A stretch of 64,000 nt of DNA, taken from the NCBI RefSeq assembly GCF_005298175.1, contig NZ_SZYH01000002.1, positions 62,001 through 126,000 on the forward strand, given 5' to 3'. The position numbers were made by a program, and so were the translations under genes. The notes beneath the pieces are model-generated. The model saw only the letters and a program-made list of their open reading frames with translations, was not told the origin of the DNA and did not search any database. The DNA comes from Marinobacter panjinensis. Its GTDB lineage: Bacteria > Pseudomonadota > Gammaproteobacteria > Pseudomonadales > Oleiphilaceae. This document shows positions 17,129 through 26,673 of this stretch, one piece after another (the first letter of the stretch is position 1; each line of letters begins with the position of its first letter).

Positions 17129-18082
17129 TCAGGCTGCCAGCTCGGACTTCAGGGCATCGATTATGATGCGGGCAAAGTCGTCGGGAGAGTCTTCCTGGAG
17201 GAAATGGCCACCCCGCAACGTAATGTGGGGCTGTCCATGGGCACCGGGTATGCGCCGCTGCATATACCGGTCGCCGCCCCGGGTGATCGGGTCGCCGCTG
17301 CTGAAACAGGTTATGAACGGCTTCTTCCATTTTTCCAGAACCCGCCAGGCGGCCTTATTGGCCGCACTTGATGGGTCGTCGGCGGACACTGGAACAAGTT
17401 TCGGGAAAGCCCGTGCGCCTGCCTTGTATTCGGCACTGGGGAAGGGTGCCTCATAGGCCGCGATTTCGGCCTTGCTCATGGTTCTTTCTGTTCCCAGCTG
17501 GACGATTCGGCCCACAGGAAACCACGGGCTGTGGGTGGCAAAGGCTTTCCAGAGTGAGAATACAGCGGGCACCGGCGTATCGCCTGTTGGCAGCATGCCG
17601 TTACCAACAATGATCCGGCGGAAAAGCTGTGGGTGCTCCGCTGCCAGGCGCAGGCCCAGCAGGGAACCCCAGTTCTGGCACACCAGGGTAATATTCTTCA
17701 GGTCCAGTGCTTTCAGCCATTGGGAAAGCCAGTGTATGTGACGCTCGTAAGTGTAATCGCCCACGTGGGAGGGCTTGTCGGATTTTCCGAAACCCACCAG
17801 GTCGGGTGCCAGTACTCGATGTCCGGCGTCGGCTACCAATGGGATCATGTGCCGGTAAAGGTACGACCACGACGGTTCACCGTGCAGCATCAGCACCGGT
17901 GCTGAATCGTTCGGGCCTTCGTCTACATAGTGCATTCTCAGGCCTGGCTCGACGTCCAGGTAGTGAGCAGAAAAAGGGTAATCCGGAAGCCCTGCGAAGC
18001 GGGCTTCATCGGTTCTCAGAATACGCATGCCATCGACTGTCCTGACTGAGTGGTTGCGTGGCTGGGTTGTCTCAGCCTTCAT
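17129..18082 (-). CDS. Haloalkane dehalogenase-family alpha/beta hydrolase with Asn at the nucleophile position
   Basis: This 317-residue protein has the full haloalkane dehalogenase layout. HGEPSWSYLYRHMIP carries the oxyanion hole. The nucleophile elbow reads VCQNWGSLLG, where the family has QDWGG: Asn137 replaces the Asp nucleophile, with the codon plainly AAC on the minus strand. The halide-binding Trp138, the probable acid Asp264 (SSGDPITRG) and the base His293 (GGHFLQED) are kept. The late acid position fits subfamily I (DhlA-like). As written the protein could not form the usual ester intermediate unless Asn deamidates, so activity on haloalkanes is uncertain. It is convergent with paaY. 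Confidence 0.85.
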   Translation of the reverse strand: MKAETTQPRNHSVRTVDGMRILRTDEARFAGLPDYPFSAHYLDVEPGLRMHYVDEGPNDSAPVLMLHGEPSWSYLYRHMIPLVADAGHRVLAPDLVGFGKSDKPSHVGDYTYERHIHWLSQWLKALDLKNITLVCQNWGSLLGLRLAAEHPQLFRRIIVGNGMLPTGDTPVPAVFSLWKAFATHSPWFPVGRIVQLGTERTMSKAEIAAYEAPFPSAEYKAGARAFPKLVPVSADDPSSAANKAAWRVLEKWKKPFITCFSSGDPITRGGDRYMQRRIPGAHGQPHITLRGGHFLQEDSPDDFARIIIDALKSELAA

Positions 18083-18185
18083 GAATCAGGATAAAGCAGA
18101 TGGAAATTTTGTGTGTTTGGTTTACGTAACAGTGCGTTGGCTGTTTGAATCAGGACGCCTTGCTGAGCAGGTCTGCTGCCAGCGG

Positions 18186-18530
18186 TTATTGGTCGGAGTC
18201 AGCAATGGGGCGGCGGTTGGAGCGCTTGTCCTCCCAGCTGAGTGACTTCGGATCGTACCAGCCTATGCGGTCGAGTACCTTCTCACGGGTGGCGGGCGAC
18301 AGGGTCGGCCACAGTTCGTGGAATTCGTCGAGCCCGCGTTCCCGCTGGCGTAGCTGCTTGCCCTGAAGCTGCCGAATGATGCGGGGAAGATGCAGGGCTT
18401 CTCCCAGTTGCCCGGGCACAAGCACCTCCTGTCCCATCACCTTGCGACGATGGGTTCTGGCAGCCAGTACCCGGTGAAGGGCAGTGGCTGCGCTCAACGC
18501 TGTTTCGACATCAAACTCTTCGTTACCCAA
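18186..18530 (-). CDS. Small unrecognised protein (114 aa, TTG start)
   Basis: I do not recognise this protein. It is soluble, charged and mainly helical in composition, with a basic middle (ARTHRRKVMGQEVLVPGQLG, then RQLQGKQLRQRERGLDEFHE) and a C-terminus rich in Lys, Arg and Asp. The reading frame is open up to a TAG 22 codons before the TTG, and no ATG lies in that extension. There is no clear ribosome-binding site. It stands alone between the dehalogenase homologue and a divergent membrane protein gene. Confidence 0.45.
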   Translation of the reverse strand: MGNEEFDVETALSAATALHRVLAARTHRRKVMGQEVLVPGQLGEALHLPRIIRQLQGKQLRQRERGLDEFHELWPTLSPATREKVLDRIGWYDPKSLSWEDKRSNRRPIADSDQ

Positions 18531-18651
18531 TGTCTGACCCGTTTCACGAATGACCAGTAACCGTTCACTATAACCTGAAAGCCGCTAGACTGGCCACGGC
18601 GCCGTGGTAGTCTGGTGTCCCGGTTGGCAAACAGATTCAGGATCTCACTCT

Positions 18652-19770
18652 ATGATGTACGGAAAACTGGAGACACGGACTTTTCTGGCCATGCTCGTGG
18701 GCGTCTCCCTGGCCTTTGCTCTGCTGATGAAGCCGTTTTTTGGCCCGATCTTCTGGGCCATCGCCATTGCGCTGATCTTTCACCCGATACGTGAACGACT
18801 GGCAAAGCGGCTGGGTGATCGTCCCAATGTGATTGCCTTGCTGACACTTATACTCTGCATGATTATCGTGGTTATTCCGGTGCTGGGACTGGTGACATCC
18901 CTGGTCGCCGAGGGGCTTTCTGTCTATCAGAAAATACAGGACGGGGAGCTCCGCCCTGGCGAATACATAGACCGGGTGAACCAGTCGTTTCCTGCTATTG
19001 AGGCTTTCCTTGCCCAGTTCGGAGTGGATTTCGCCGAGGTAAGGGACCGGGCGTCCAATGCGTTTGTCGGAGGTAGCCAGTTTCTGGCGAAACAGGCTCT
19101 TGGGGTCGGCCAGAACACCTTTCAGTTCTTTCTGGGGCTGTCGTTAATGGTGTATCTGGCTTTCTTCCTGATCAGGGACGGCAGCAAGCTGGTGGACCTG
19201 CTGATCCAGGCGCTGCCACTGGGCGATGAGCGGGAGCGCCTGCTGCTTGCCAAGTTTGCGGAGGTCACCCGGGCAACGGTCAAGGGCAACCTGCTGATTG
19301 CCATCATCCAGGGCGCGCTCGGCGGTCTGATTTTCTGGCTGCTGAATATCCAGGGCGCGCTGCTGTGGGGCGTGGTGATGGCGATTGTCTCGCTTATTCC
19401 CGCCGTAGGCGCGGCGCTGGTTTGGGTACCGGCGGCCGTCTACCTGGCAGCGACCGGCGAGATTATTTCAGCCGTTATCCTGACCGCCTACGGGACGGTT
19501 GTCATCGGGCTTTCCGACAACATTTTGCGCCCGATTCTTGTCGGTCGGGATACAAAACTGCCGGATTATATTGTTCTGCTGTCAACGTTGGGCGGCATTG
19601 TGATGTTCGGAGTCAACGGCTTTGTGATGGGGCCGTTAGTGGCGGCCCTGTTCATGGCCTTCTGGGGAATCTTTATTCGCGAGTTCGGGGAGATACCGGG
19701 AACAGCTGTGCATAACATGGCCGATACAGCTACAGAAACGCAACAATCTGAAAAACCCCGGCAGGACTAA
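18652..19770 (+). CDS. AI-2E/PerM-family membrane protein
   Basis: This 372-residue inner-membrane protein has about eight hydrophobic segments: two near the N-terminus, one near residue 70, a soluble loop (about 95-165), then four or five more. It has the family mark GLSDNILRPILVGRDTKLPD near the C-terminus. The family includes the AI-2 exporter TqsA and Na+/H+ antiporters, so the substrate cannot be named. I chose the ATG at 18652 (followed by a second ATG). The C-terminal tail is polar. It is divergent from the small gene at 18186. Confidence 0.85.
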   Translation: MMYGKLETRTFLAMLVGVSLAFALLMKPFFGPIFWAIAIALIFHPIRERLAKRLGDRPNVIALLTLILCMIIVVIPVLGLVTSLVAEGLSVYQKIQDGELRPGEYIDRVNQSFPAIEAFLAQFGVDFAEVRDRASNAFVGGSQFLAKQALGVGQNTFQFFLGLSLMVYLAFFLIRDGSKLVDLLIQALPLGDERERLLLAKFAEVTRATVKGNLLIAIIQGALGGLIFWLLNIQGALLWGVVMAIVSLIPAVGAALVWVPAAVYLAATGEIISAVILTAYGTVVIGLSDNILRPILVGRDTKLPDYIVLLSTLGGIVMFGVNGFVMGPLVAALFMAFWGIFIREFGEIPGTAVHNMADTATETQQSEKPRQD

Positions 19771-19850
19771 CTATGTTAGGCTTTGGTCTTAGTGTCCACC
19801 CTGTAGGGACTGGCAACACAATAAAAAACAACAGGTAACCGGAGTAGATC

Positions 19851-20261
19851 ATGATCAGGAGATCGGCAACACGAAGCCGGCTGGCGGCGGCAGTAATGCT
19901 CGGAGCGGTCACGCTCGCAGCAGCCCCGCATGCACTGGCAAACGAGACAGTGGCGCTCAAGAATGCGCTCTACGGTGCTGGCTATGAGATCACTAATGTC
20001 AGCCCGCAAATGGACCAGGCAACACGCTCTGCGCTCACAGCGTTCCAGCGGGATCAGGGGTTGAATGCTTCGGGTGAGCTGGATAACGCCACCAAGGAAG
20101 CCCTGGGGATGGTGTCCGTGCAGGTTGCGTCATCCGGTTCTAACGGCTCATCGCAGAATGCAACTGCGTCCTCCGGCGCCGCGTCCGAGCCTGAAGAAGC
20201 TGAAGATGCTCAGTCCGAAGAGGAAATCGAGGAAGACGATGACGGTGGCTGGTTCTTCTAG
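19851..20261 (+). CDS. Secreted peptidoglycan-binding domain protein with acidic tail
   Basis: This 136-residue protein has a signal peptide ending near AAPHALA-NE. A PG_binding_1 domain follows at about 32-87 (ALKNALYGAGYEI, RSALTAFQRDQGLNASGELD). A Ser/Asn-rich linker leads to a very acidic C-terminus (EEAEDAQSEEEIEEDDDGGW). It is probably a periplasmic wall-associated protein with no enzymatic domain. The ATG follows GGAGTAGATC. It lies 80 nt after the AI-2E gene and ends before a strong hairpin terminator. Confidence 0.85.
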   Translation: MIRRSATRSRLAAAVMLGAVTLAAAPHALANETVALKNALYGAGYEITNVSPQMDQATRSALTAFQRDQGLNASGELDNATKEALGMVSVQVASSGSNGSSQNATASSGAASEPEEAEDAQSEEEIEEDDDGGWFF

Positions 20262-20304
20262 TCCCGCGAATAGTACTCTGAACTGAGTCGGACTACCGTA
20301 AAGC

Positions 20305-20340
20305 AACGGGCCCGGTGGTACTCTGTACCCCGGGCCCGTT
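20305..20340. terminator. Bidirectional terminator between the wall-binding gene and ilvD
   Basis: AACGGGCCCGG (20305-20315) pairs with CCGGGCCCGTT (20330-20340), with an inner GGTAC-TCT-GTACC helix and one bulged T. The genes on both sides converge on it. The T-run is short on either strand, but the stem is very stable. Confidence 0.7.
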
Positions 20341-20344
20341 GCGT

Positions 20345-22180
20345 TCAGTCCAGTTTTTCCAGGTCTCTGACCGCACCCTTGTCGGCACTGGTTGCCAGCA
20401 GGGCATAAGCTTTCAGCGCCGCTGAAACCTTGCGAGGCCTTGCCAGTTCCGGTTTCCAGCCCTTCTGGTTTCTCTCTTCGCGGCGGCGATCCAGCTCGTT
20501 CTGGTCTATCTCCACGTTGATGGAACGGTTGGGGATGTCGATGCGGATCAGGTCGCCATTTTCGATCAGGCCAATGGCGCCGCCTGCGGCAGCTTCCGGA
20601 GAGGCATGGCCGATGGACAGGCCGGAGGTGCCGCCGGAAAAACGACCGTCGGTCAGCAGTGCGCACTCCTTGCCCAGCCCCTTGGATTTCAGGTAGCTGG
20701 TGGGGTAGAGCATTTCCTGCATGCCGGGACCGCCCTTCGGGCCCTCATAGCGAATGATGACCACCTCACCGGGCTTCACCTCGTCGTTGAGGATGCCGGT
20801 TACAGCGGTATCCTGGCTTTCGAACACCCGTGCCCTGCCTTCAAAAACATAGATGCTTTCGTCCACACCAGCGGTTTTGACCACGCAGCCGTCCAGGGCG
20901 ATGTTGCCAAAGAGTACCGCCAGGCCGCCCTCTGAAGAATAGGCGTGTTCGACGGAACGGATGCAGCCGGTTTCCCGGTCGCCGTCCAGCGAAGGCCAAC
21001 GGGTGCTCTGGCTGAAGGCTGTCTGGGTAGGAATGCCGGCAGGGCCTGCCCTGTAAAACTCCACCACTTCCGGCGTCGGCTCCTGCATGATGTCCCAGGT
21101 TTTCAGGGCTTCGCGCATGGTTTTACTGTGCACTGTGGGCAGGTCCGTGTTGATCAGTCCACCCCGTTCCAGTTCGCCGAGGATGCCCATGATGCCACCG
21201 GCCCGGTGTACGTCTTCCATGTGGTATTTCGGGGAGTTGGGTGCAACCTTGCAAAGCTGCGGAACCCTGCGGGAAAGCTGATCTATCTCGTTAAGGGTGA
21301 ATGGAACGCCGCCTTCCTGCGCTGCTGCCAGCAGATGCAGAATGGTGTTGGTCGAGCCACCCATGGCGACGTCCATGACCATGGCATTCTCGAACGCCTC
21401 TATGGAGGCGATGCTTAACGGCAGCACGCTGGCATCGTCGTCTTCGTAATAGCGCCGGGCATTCTCTACAATCTGTCGACCGGCTTTCAGAAACAACTGC
21501 TCGCGGTCGGAATGGGTGGCAAGCAGTGAGCCGTTGCCCGGCAATGCAAGACCGATGGCTTCGGTCAGGCAGTTCATGGAGTTCGCAGTAAACATGCCGG
21601 AACAGGACCCACAGGTGGGGCAGGCACTGCGCTCGTACTCGGCAACTGTTTCGTCGTCCGCGTTCGGGTCGGCAGCAATGACCATGGCATCCACCAGATC
21701 CAGCTTGTGTTCGGACAGCTTGGTCTTGCCTGCCTCCATGGGACCGCCGGAGACGAAAATGGTGGGAATGTTCAGGCGCATGGCAGCCATCAGCATGCCC
21801 GGGGTGATCTTGTCGCAGTTGGAAATGCACACCAGTGCGTCGGCGCAGTGAGCATTCACCATGTACTCCACGGAATCGGCAATGATTTCCCGGGAAGGCA
21901 GGGAATACAGCATGCCGTCGTGGCCCATGGCAATACCATCGTCCACGGCGATGGTGTTGAACTCCTTGGCAACGCCGCCGGCCTGCTCGATTTCGCGGCA
22001 CACCAGCTGGCCCAGGTCCTTGAGGTGCACATGGCCGGGAACGAACTGGGTAAAGGAGTTGGCAACGGCAATAATCGGTTTGCCGAAGTCTTCATTCTTC
22101 ATGCCGGTGGCGCGCCAAAGAGCACGTGCGCCTGCCATATTGCGGCCGGCGGTGGATGTCCGCGAACGATACTGGGGCAT
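20345..22180 (-). CDS. ilvD: IlvD: dihydroxy-acid dehydratase
   Basis: This 611-residue enzyme catalyses the third step of branched-chain amino acid synthesis. It has the Fe-S cluster cysteines in [10 protein letters not shown] and [18 protein letters not shown], and a C-terminal [20 protein letters not shown] block. The N-terminus ([20 protein letters not shown]) and length match the [4Fe-4S] gammaproteobacterial form. It stands alone, divergent from the HDOD gene. Confidence 0.96.
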   Translation of the reverse strand: MPQYRSRTSTAGRNMAGARALWRATGMKNEDFGKPIIAVANSFTQFVPGHVHLKDLGQLVCREIEQAGGVAKEFNTIAVDDGIAMGHDGMLYSLPSREIIADSVEYMVNAHCADALVCISNCDKITPGMLMAAMRLNIPTIFVSGGPMEAGKTKLSEHKLDLVDAMVIAADPNADDETVAEYERSACPTCGSCSGMFTANSMNCLTEAIGLALPGNGSLLATHSDREQLFLKAGRQIVENARRYYEDDDASVLPLSIASIEAFENAMVMDVAMGGSTNTILHLLAAAQEGGVPFTLNEIDQLSRRVPQLCKVAPNSPKYHMEDVHRAGGIMGILGELERGGLINTDLPTVHSKTMREALKTWDIMQEPTPEVVEFYRAGPAGIPTQTAFSQSTRWPSLDGDRETGCIRSVEHAYSSEGGLAVLFGNIALDGCVVKTAGVDESIYVFEGRARVFESQDTAVTGILNDEVKPGEVVIIRYEGPKGGPGMQEMLYPTSYLKSKGLGKECALLTDGRFSGGTSGLSIGHASPEAAAGGAIGLIENGDLIRIDIPNRSINVEIDQNELDRRREERNQKGWKPELARPRKVSAALKAYALLATSADKGAVRDLEKLD

Positions 22181-22325
22181 GGTTTTCTGGTCTCTCTTTT
22201 AGCATCTTGGTCAAAAGTCGAAGGCAAAAGGATACCAGATTACCCCTTGATCGCATGGTTGTTTTGACAATCCGTGCTTACAATGTGTAACAGAGTTAAT
22301 GAACTATTGATCAAGGAGTAGTCCT

Positions 22326-23582
22326 ATGGCTGGGCGGGAAAGCCTGCCGCTGCGTCGTCTCAAACAGTTTCAGCCGTTGAACCGGTTGACCGACGACCAG
22401 TTGGTGTTACTTGCAAGCCGGGCAGAGCGGAGAACCCATGGCCCGGGGCAGCGAGTGGTGGAGCGGGGAGTGCGTGATGGGCTGGATTTCTTTCTGGTAG
22501 CAGGCAGCGTGGAGCTGGAATCCGTTGATGGCCGCAAGTCCACCATAGACGCGGAAAGTGACAAGGCAGTCAATCCCATTGCCAGGTTGCAGCCACGGAT
22601 GTATGACGTAACTGCAACCAAAGCCAGTGAGTTTCTGGTGATTCCGCAGGATATCCTGAACCAGCTGCTGCGCTCGGCCCCGGTGCCGCAGGTGGAGATG
22701 GACTCGGGTGATGGCTTCGGAGACGACGGCAACGAGGAGCATCACCTGCTGATGGAATTTTATGCCGAGCTGCGCTCCAACCAGCTCAGCCTGCCCAGCG
22801 TTCCGGATGTGGCCTGGAAGGTGCGGCGGACCGTGGATCGTGAGGACTCCACCGCTGATCAGGTGGCCAGCGCGATTGGCGCGGACCCGTCGATGGCGGC
22901 CAAGCTGGTTCGCGCCTGCAACAGCCCGTTGTACCGGGGTTTCAGCGATGTCCGCAACGTCCGTGAAGCCGTTGTCAGGCTGGGGATGCGCACGACCCGG
23001 CAGCTGGTAACCGTGTTTGCCATGCGGGAAGTGTTCAAAACCAGGCAGGCATCGCTGCAGAAAGAGATGGACAAGCTCTGGCGCCACTCCCGCGAAGTTG
23101 CGGCGCTATGTTGGGTGCTTGCCGACAGCGCCACGTCCATAAACCCGGAAGAGGCCCTGCTTGCCGGTTTGCTGCACGATATCGGCGTGGTGCCGGTGCT
23201 GGTCCAGGCTGAGCATCACGTTAACCTTTTTGCAGATCAGGCCAATCTCGAACATGCCATTGGCGAGCTTCGGGGAGATGTAGGCACTGCGATTCTGGAA
23301 AGCTGGTCTTTCCCCGCGAACTTTCTCGAGGCCACCCGCCATGCCGAGGACTGGGCCCATGAAAGCCGCGAATCGGCCCCCCAGTTAGTGGATATTGTGA
23401 TTGTGGCCCAGTTGCATGCCATGATCGGTTCCAGCCAGAATGGAAACCTGCCTCCGTTCGACGAAGTGCCTGCCTACCGAAGGCTGGGCGAGCTGGAGCT
23501 GAATGCCTCCCGAAGCCTGCAACTGCTGACGGAAGCCCGTGCAAGGGTGGATGAACTCCATCGCCTGCTTTCAATACACTGA
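22326..23582 (+). CDS. Cyclic-nucleotide-binding-like plus HDOD domain signalling protein
   Basis: This 418-residue cytoplasmic protein has an N-terminal cNMP-binding-like beta-roll (about 10-115, RRTHGPGQRVVERG, FLVAGSVEL), a short acidic linker, then an HDOD domain (about 150-340). The HDOD domain has LPSVPDVAWKVRRTVDRED, AAKLVRACNSPLYRG and LLHDIGVVP. HDOD proteins act in signalling, often alongside c-di-GMP or chemotaxis systems, without clear phosphodiesterase activity. An AAGGAG precedes the ATG. The partner is unknown. Confidence 0.85.
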   Translation: MAGRESLPLRRLKQFQPLNRLTDDQLVLLASRAERRTHGPGQRVVERGVRDGLDFFLVAGSVELESVDGRKSTIDAESDKAVNPIARLQPRMYDVTATKASEFLVIPQDILNQLLRSAPVPQVEMDSGDGFGDDGNEEHHLLMEFYAELRSNQLSLPSVPDVAWKVRRTVDREDSTADQVASAIGADPSMAAKLVRACNSPLYRGFSDVRNVREAVVRLGMRTTRQLVTVFAMREVFKTRQASLQKEMDKLWRHSREVAALCWVLADSATSINPEEALLAGLLHDIGVVPVLVQAEHHVNLFADQANLEHAIGELRGDVGTAILESWSFPANFLEATRHAEDWAHESRESAPQLVDIVIVAQLHAMIGSSQNGNLPPFDEVPAYRRLGELELNASRSLQLLTEARARVDELHRLLSIH

Positions 23583-23622
23583 GGATATGACAAGGTGGTC
23601 AGTCTTCCGGAGCTCTTGACTG

Positions 23623-24216
23623 GTGGCAATACCAACAATGAATGTACCTCTTTTTCCGTTGAACTCTGTTGTACTGCCCGGGGGAAGGATTCCCCTCCAA
23701 CTGTTCGAGCCACGATATATCGACATGTTGACCCGTTGTCTCAAGGAAGACCGGGGCTTCGTCGTCGTGTTGTTGAGGGAAGGGTTGGAAACCGGTACCG
23801 CAGCGGCTTTTTATGACATTGGCACTTACGTGCGCATCATTGATTTCCAGCAGATGGATAATGGCCTGCTGGGCATTACGGTTGAAGGTCAGGACAAGGT
23901 GACAGTGGTGCGTTCCTGGCAGCAGCCGGACGGCCTGAACGTGGGCGATGTGGAGTGCCTGCTGGCGGAAGAAGAGTGGCCTGTTCCAGAGCGGTTTACC
24001 GAGCTGCCGTCGGTCCTGAAAGCGCTGTTTCGCCATCCGGTCATCCGTGAGCTGGGCATGGACGTCGACTATGACGATGCCCGTGATGTTGGCTGGCGGC
24101 TGACAGAGCTGCTTCCTCTGGACAAACAGGAAAAGCAGCGCCTGGTAGAGCTACAGGATCCGTTGGAACGTCTGGAGCGGCTGCTGGGGTTGCTGGAAGC
24201 ACTGGAACAGAAATGA
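23623..24216 (+). CDS. Lon N-terminal (LAN) domain protein, no ATPase
   Basis: This protein of about 197 residues consists of the substrate-binding N-domain of Lon (VPLFPLNSVVLPGGRIPLQL, FEPRYIDMLTRCL) and a short helical C-terminus. No AAA+ or protease domain is present, so it is a stand-alone LON-domain protein as seen in many proteobacteria; its function is unknown. Two starts are possible: GTG at 23623, with GGAG 10 nt before it, and ATG at 23638 (MNVPLFPL). I used the GTG on the ribosome-binding site. It is convergent with the DedA-PAP2 gene 7 nt away. Confidence 0.85.
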   Translation: MAIPTMNVPLFPLNSVVLPGGRIPLQLFEPRYIDMLTRCLKEDRGFVVVLLREGLETGTAAAFYDIGTYVRIIDFQQMDNGLLGITVEGQDKVTVVRSWQQPDGLNVGDVECLLAEEEWPVPERFTELPSVLKALFRHPVIRELGMDVDYDDARDVGWRLTELLPLDKQEKQRLVELQDPLERLERLLGLLEALEQK

Positions 24217-24223
24217 CAGCTGC

Positions 24224-25678
24224 CTAGCCTGTCACTGGCCCGTAGAGAAGGATCGCTTCCGCCCATTTATCAGTGATGTACCAGACGATGTAGAGCATCC
24301 AGGCAACACCTGCTGCCAGTAGCGAACTGTCTGTTGTCAGCGGGATATTATCATAACGACTGTAACTGGCCCTGGTCAGCCCCGAAATGGACAGCCCCAG
24401 AAGAATTCCCCCGACGACATCTGTAATCCAGTGAACCCCCAGGTAAAGACGGCTCAGCGCAACCAGAACGATGGGAATACTGAACATCAGGTAATAACGC
24501 CAACGCCAACGGTGCCGGCTTTCCCGAGCAACGAAACTGGCGGCCAGTGACGAAAACACGGTAATGCCGGTGGTATGCCCACTGGGAAAGGCGCCGGAGG
24601 CAGGCGGGCCAAGCACAAGGTCCGGCCGCGGGATCCCCGACAGGTATTTGAGTGCCCACACCAGCACGGTGGCCAGCAAGGCTGCACCGACAATATGCAA
24701 AGCTGCCGCGTAGAAACCACGCACGCCCAGCGCGAGCGCGGCCAATGCCGCCGCAGCCAACAGTATGGGTGGATCTGCCAACAGCGTGATCAGGACCATC
24801 ACCGGATCCAGTAACGGATTTCTGAGTTGTTCTAACCAATCCAGCGTCAGGGCGTTGTAAGGCTCGAACAACTGCGTTGCGGTTGCCAGTTGCCCCAGGA
24901 TCATGAACAGTGCCCCGGCACCCAGGGCCAGGGACAGAGAGGGAAGTGGAAACTCGCCGGCCTGGGCCGGCCGCTTGCTTGTGTATAGCCGCCAGAAGCG
25001 ATAAGTGCTGTGGTAGCGGGCCATCAGGCCGGCAATCCAGTGGTAAAGCCGGCTGCTATGGCCAAGCCCGAGCTGGAAGCGGAAAAGCAGCAGGTAGATC
25101 ACCAACAGAATTCCGGCACTGACCCCGATAACCGGATAAAAATGGGCAGGTGGTTTGAAATCACTGGCCAGGGCGCTGCCGACCAGGTAGCCAGGCAGAA
25201 CATAGGTGGGCGCCCAGGCAATGGCCGAGGACAGGTTAAACGCCAGAAATCGTCGCCAGGGCATTAGAAAGGCGCCGGCAATCAGGGGAATGATCGGGCG
25301 AATCGGGCCAACGAACCGCCCGATAATCACGCTCTTGCCCCCGTGAAGATGGAAGAATGCCTCACCTTTGGCGACAAAGCCGGGAAAGTGATTCAGCGGC
25401 CAGAGCTTCTCCAGTCGGCCCTGGAACAGTCTGCCGAGGGCAAAGCTGATACTGTCACCTGCAATGGCTCCGGTCCCTGCCCAGAACAGCACCTCCAGAA
25501 TCGGTATGGAAACCTGGCCCGCAAGTGCCGCCACTGCAAAGATGATGGCCACGCCAGGAATAAGGATGCCGGCCAGAGCCAGGGATTCCAGAAAGGCAGT
25601 CGCGAAAAGGGCGACCGAAAGCCATCCAGGGTTGGCGCTCAGCCAGGCAGTCAATGCCTGTAACCACTCCGAACTCAT
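24224..25678 (-). CDS. DedA-PAP2 fusion membrane protein
   Basis: This 484-residue integral membrane protein has an N-terminal DedA/SNARE-associated domain (about 15-200; GRFVGPIRPIIPLIAGAFLM is the conserved motif, with FALGRLFQG before it). A C-terminal PAP2 phosphatase domain carries all three motifs: KYLSGIPRP, PSGHTTG and SRLYLGVHWITD. The catalytic His and Asp residues look intact. DedA proteins move lipids such as undecaprenyl phosphate across the membrane and PAP2 enzymes dephosphorylate undecaprenyl or other lipid phosphates, so a role in lipid-carrier recycling is plausible but inferred. The ATG overlaps the stop of the upstream GGDEF gene by 4 nt. Confidence 0.9.
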   Translation of the reverse strand: MSSEWLQALTAWLSANPGWLSVALFATAFLESLALAGILIPGVAIIFAVAALAGQVSIPILEVLFWAGTGAIAGDSISFALGRLFQGRLEKLWPLNHFPGFVAKGEAFFHLHGGKSVIIGRFVGPIRPIIPLIAGAFLMPWRRFLAFNLSSAIAWAPTYVLPGYLVGSALASDFKPPAHFYPVIGVSAGILLVIYLLLFRFQLGLGHSSRLYHWIAGLMARYHSTYRFWRLYTSKRPAQAGEFPLPSLSLALGAGALFMILGQLATATQLFEPYNALTLDWLEQLRNPLLDPVMVLITLLADPPILLAAAALAALALGVRGFYAAALHIVGAALLATVLVWALKYLSGIPRPDLVLGPPASGAFPSGHTTGITVFSSLAASFVARESRHRWRWRYYLMFSIPIVLVALSRLYLGVHWITDVVGGILLGLSISGLTRASYSRYDNIPLTTDSSLLAAGVAWMLYIVWYITDKWAEAILLYGPVTG

Positions 25679-26673
25679 GGCTGACGAACTTCTCCCTGGC
25701 TATACCAGACCGAATCGGCTCCCCTTTTTCTGGCTTCTTCCATTGCCTGCCGCACGCGTTTTCGCAGGTCGGCCGTGCGGGTGTCAGAGCTGGCGCGGGT
25801 AGTACAACCGAGGCTGACAGTGACCTTGCCCGCCAAGGGCCAGGTCTGCTCTGCAATGGTTCGGCGGATGCGTTCAGCGATGACTCTGACACCTTCCTCC
25901 GGAGTGAACGGCAGGATCAGGAAGAACTCGCCGTCCTCAAGCGTGTAGAGGGTGTCGCCGGCACGAATAACACCGAACAAATGTTGTGTGAGATCCCGCA
26001 GCAGCCGTTGCATGCCGGCTTTGCCGTGGAGATCCTCGGCTTCATCCGCATAGTCGATAGTGAGTGATATGACGGACAAGGAGTGGGACATCTCGATCGC
26101 GCGGCTGATTTCTTTCTGCAGGGTTTCATCCAGGAAGCGTGCGTTATGGGCACCTGTCACCGGGTCGGTGATCGCCAGGTCTTCCGCGGACTGCGCCATG
26201 TGGTCATAGTGCCAGATATACAGTGCTGCCACCGCCATCAGTGCAAACACTCCCGAGCTGATAGTGACAGTGGCGGTGACCGTTTGCGTGAGCAGCAGGA
26301 ACAGCACGAGTGCGGCCAGCAACAGCAGCGAGAGAATCATTCCCTGGCGTAAGGGCAGGATCAACAGGTTCAGCAGTACCAGGGGCATAACCCAGTGACT
26401 GATTCCGGGCGGATCCAGTACGTAGATTGCAGCGACCAGGCCGCTGTTGAGTGCAGTCAGGATGATCAGGTGCCCGGGTGCTGACAACTGGTGGCGGCGA
26501 CAGATGAACGTATAGCCGGCGCCAGCAATGGTCAGAAGTGCCATGCCGGACGCCAGGAAAAACAGTTCGTAGAAGCCATAACGAAGATTCTGGAAGGCCA
26601 GGCTGGCAATGAACAGGCTGGCAAACAGGTAACCGGCCAGGTGAGTGAAGCTTCTGAGGCGTGTCTCGGTCAT
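25675..26673 (-). CDS. Membrane protein with degenerate GGDEF domain (EDGEF)
   Basis: This 332-residue protein has about five or six N-terminal membrane segments (residues 10-155) and a C-terminal GGDEF-fold domain beginning at DPVTGAHNARFLDE. The signature reads EDGEF at 246-250 instead of GGDEF, and the metal/substrate segment reads LTIDYADEAED, lacking the usual F-K-x-x-N. It is therefore unlikely to make c-di-GMP and may be a sensor or binding protein. It overlaps by 4 nt both the GGDEF gene before it and the DedA-PAP2 gene after it. Confidence 0.85.
   Translation of the reverse strand: MTETRLRSFTHLAGYLFASLFIASLAFQNLRYGFYELFFLASGMALLTIAGAGYTFICRRHQLSAPGHLIILTALNSGLVAAIYVLDPPGISHWVMPLVLLNLLILPLRQGMILSLLLLAALVLFLLLTQTVTATVTISSGVFALMAVAALYIWHYDHMAQSAEDLAITDPVTGAHNARFLDETLQKEISRAIEMSHSLSVISLTIDYADEAEDLHGKAGMQRLLRDLTQHLFGVIRAGDTLYTLEDGEFFLILPFTPEEGVRVIAERIRRTIAEQTWPLAGKVTVSLGCTTRASSDTRTADLRKRVRQAMEEARKRGADSVWYSQGEVRQP

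Noticed and set aside
22264..22286. TTGACA considered as a -35 for the HDOD gene
   Set aside because: No good -10 lies at 16-18 bp; the nearest TACAAT is only 9 bp away.
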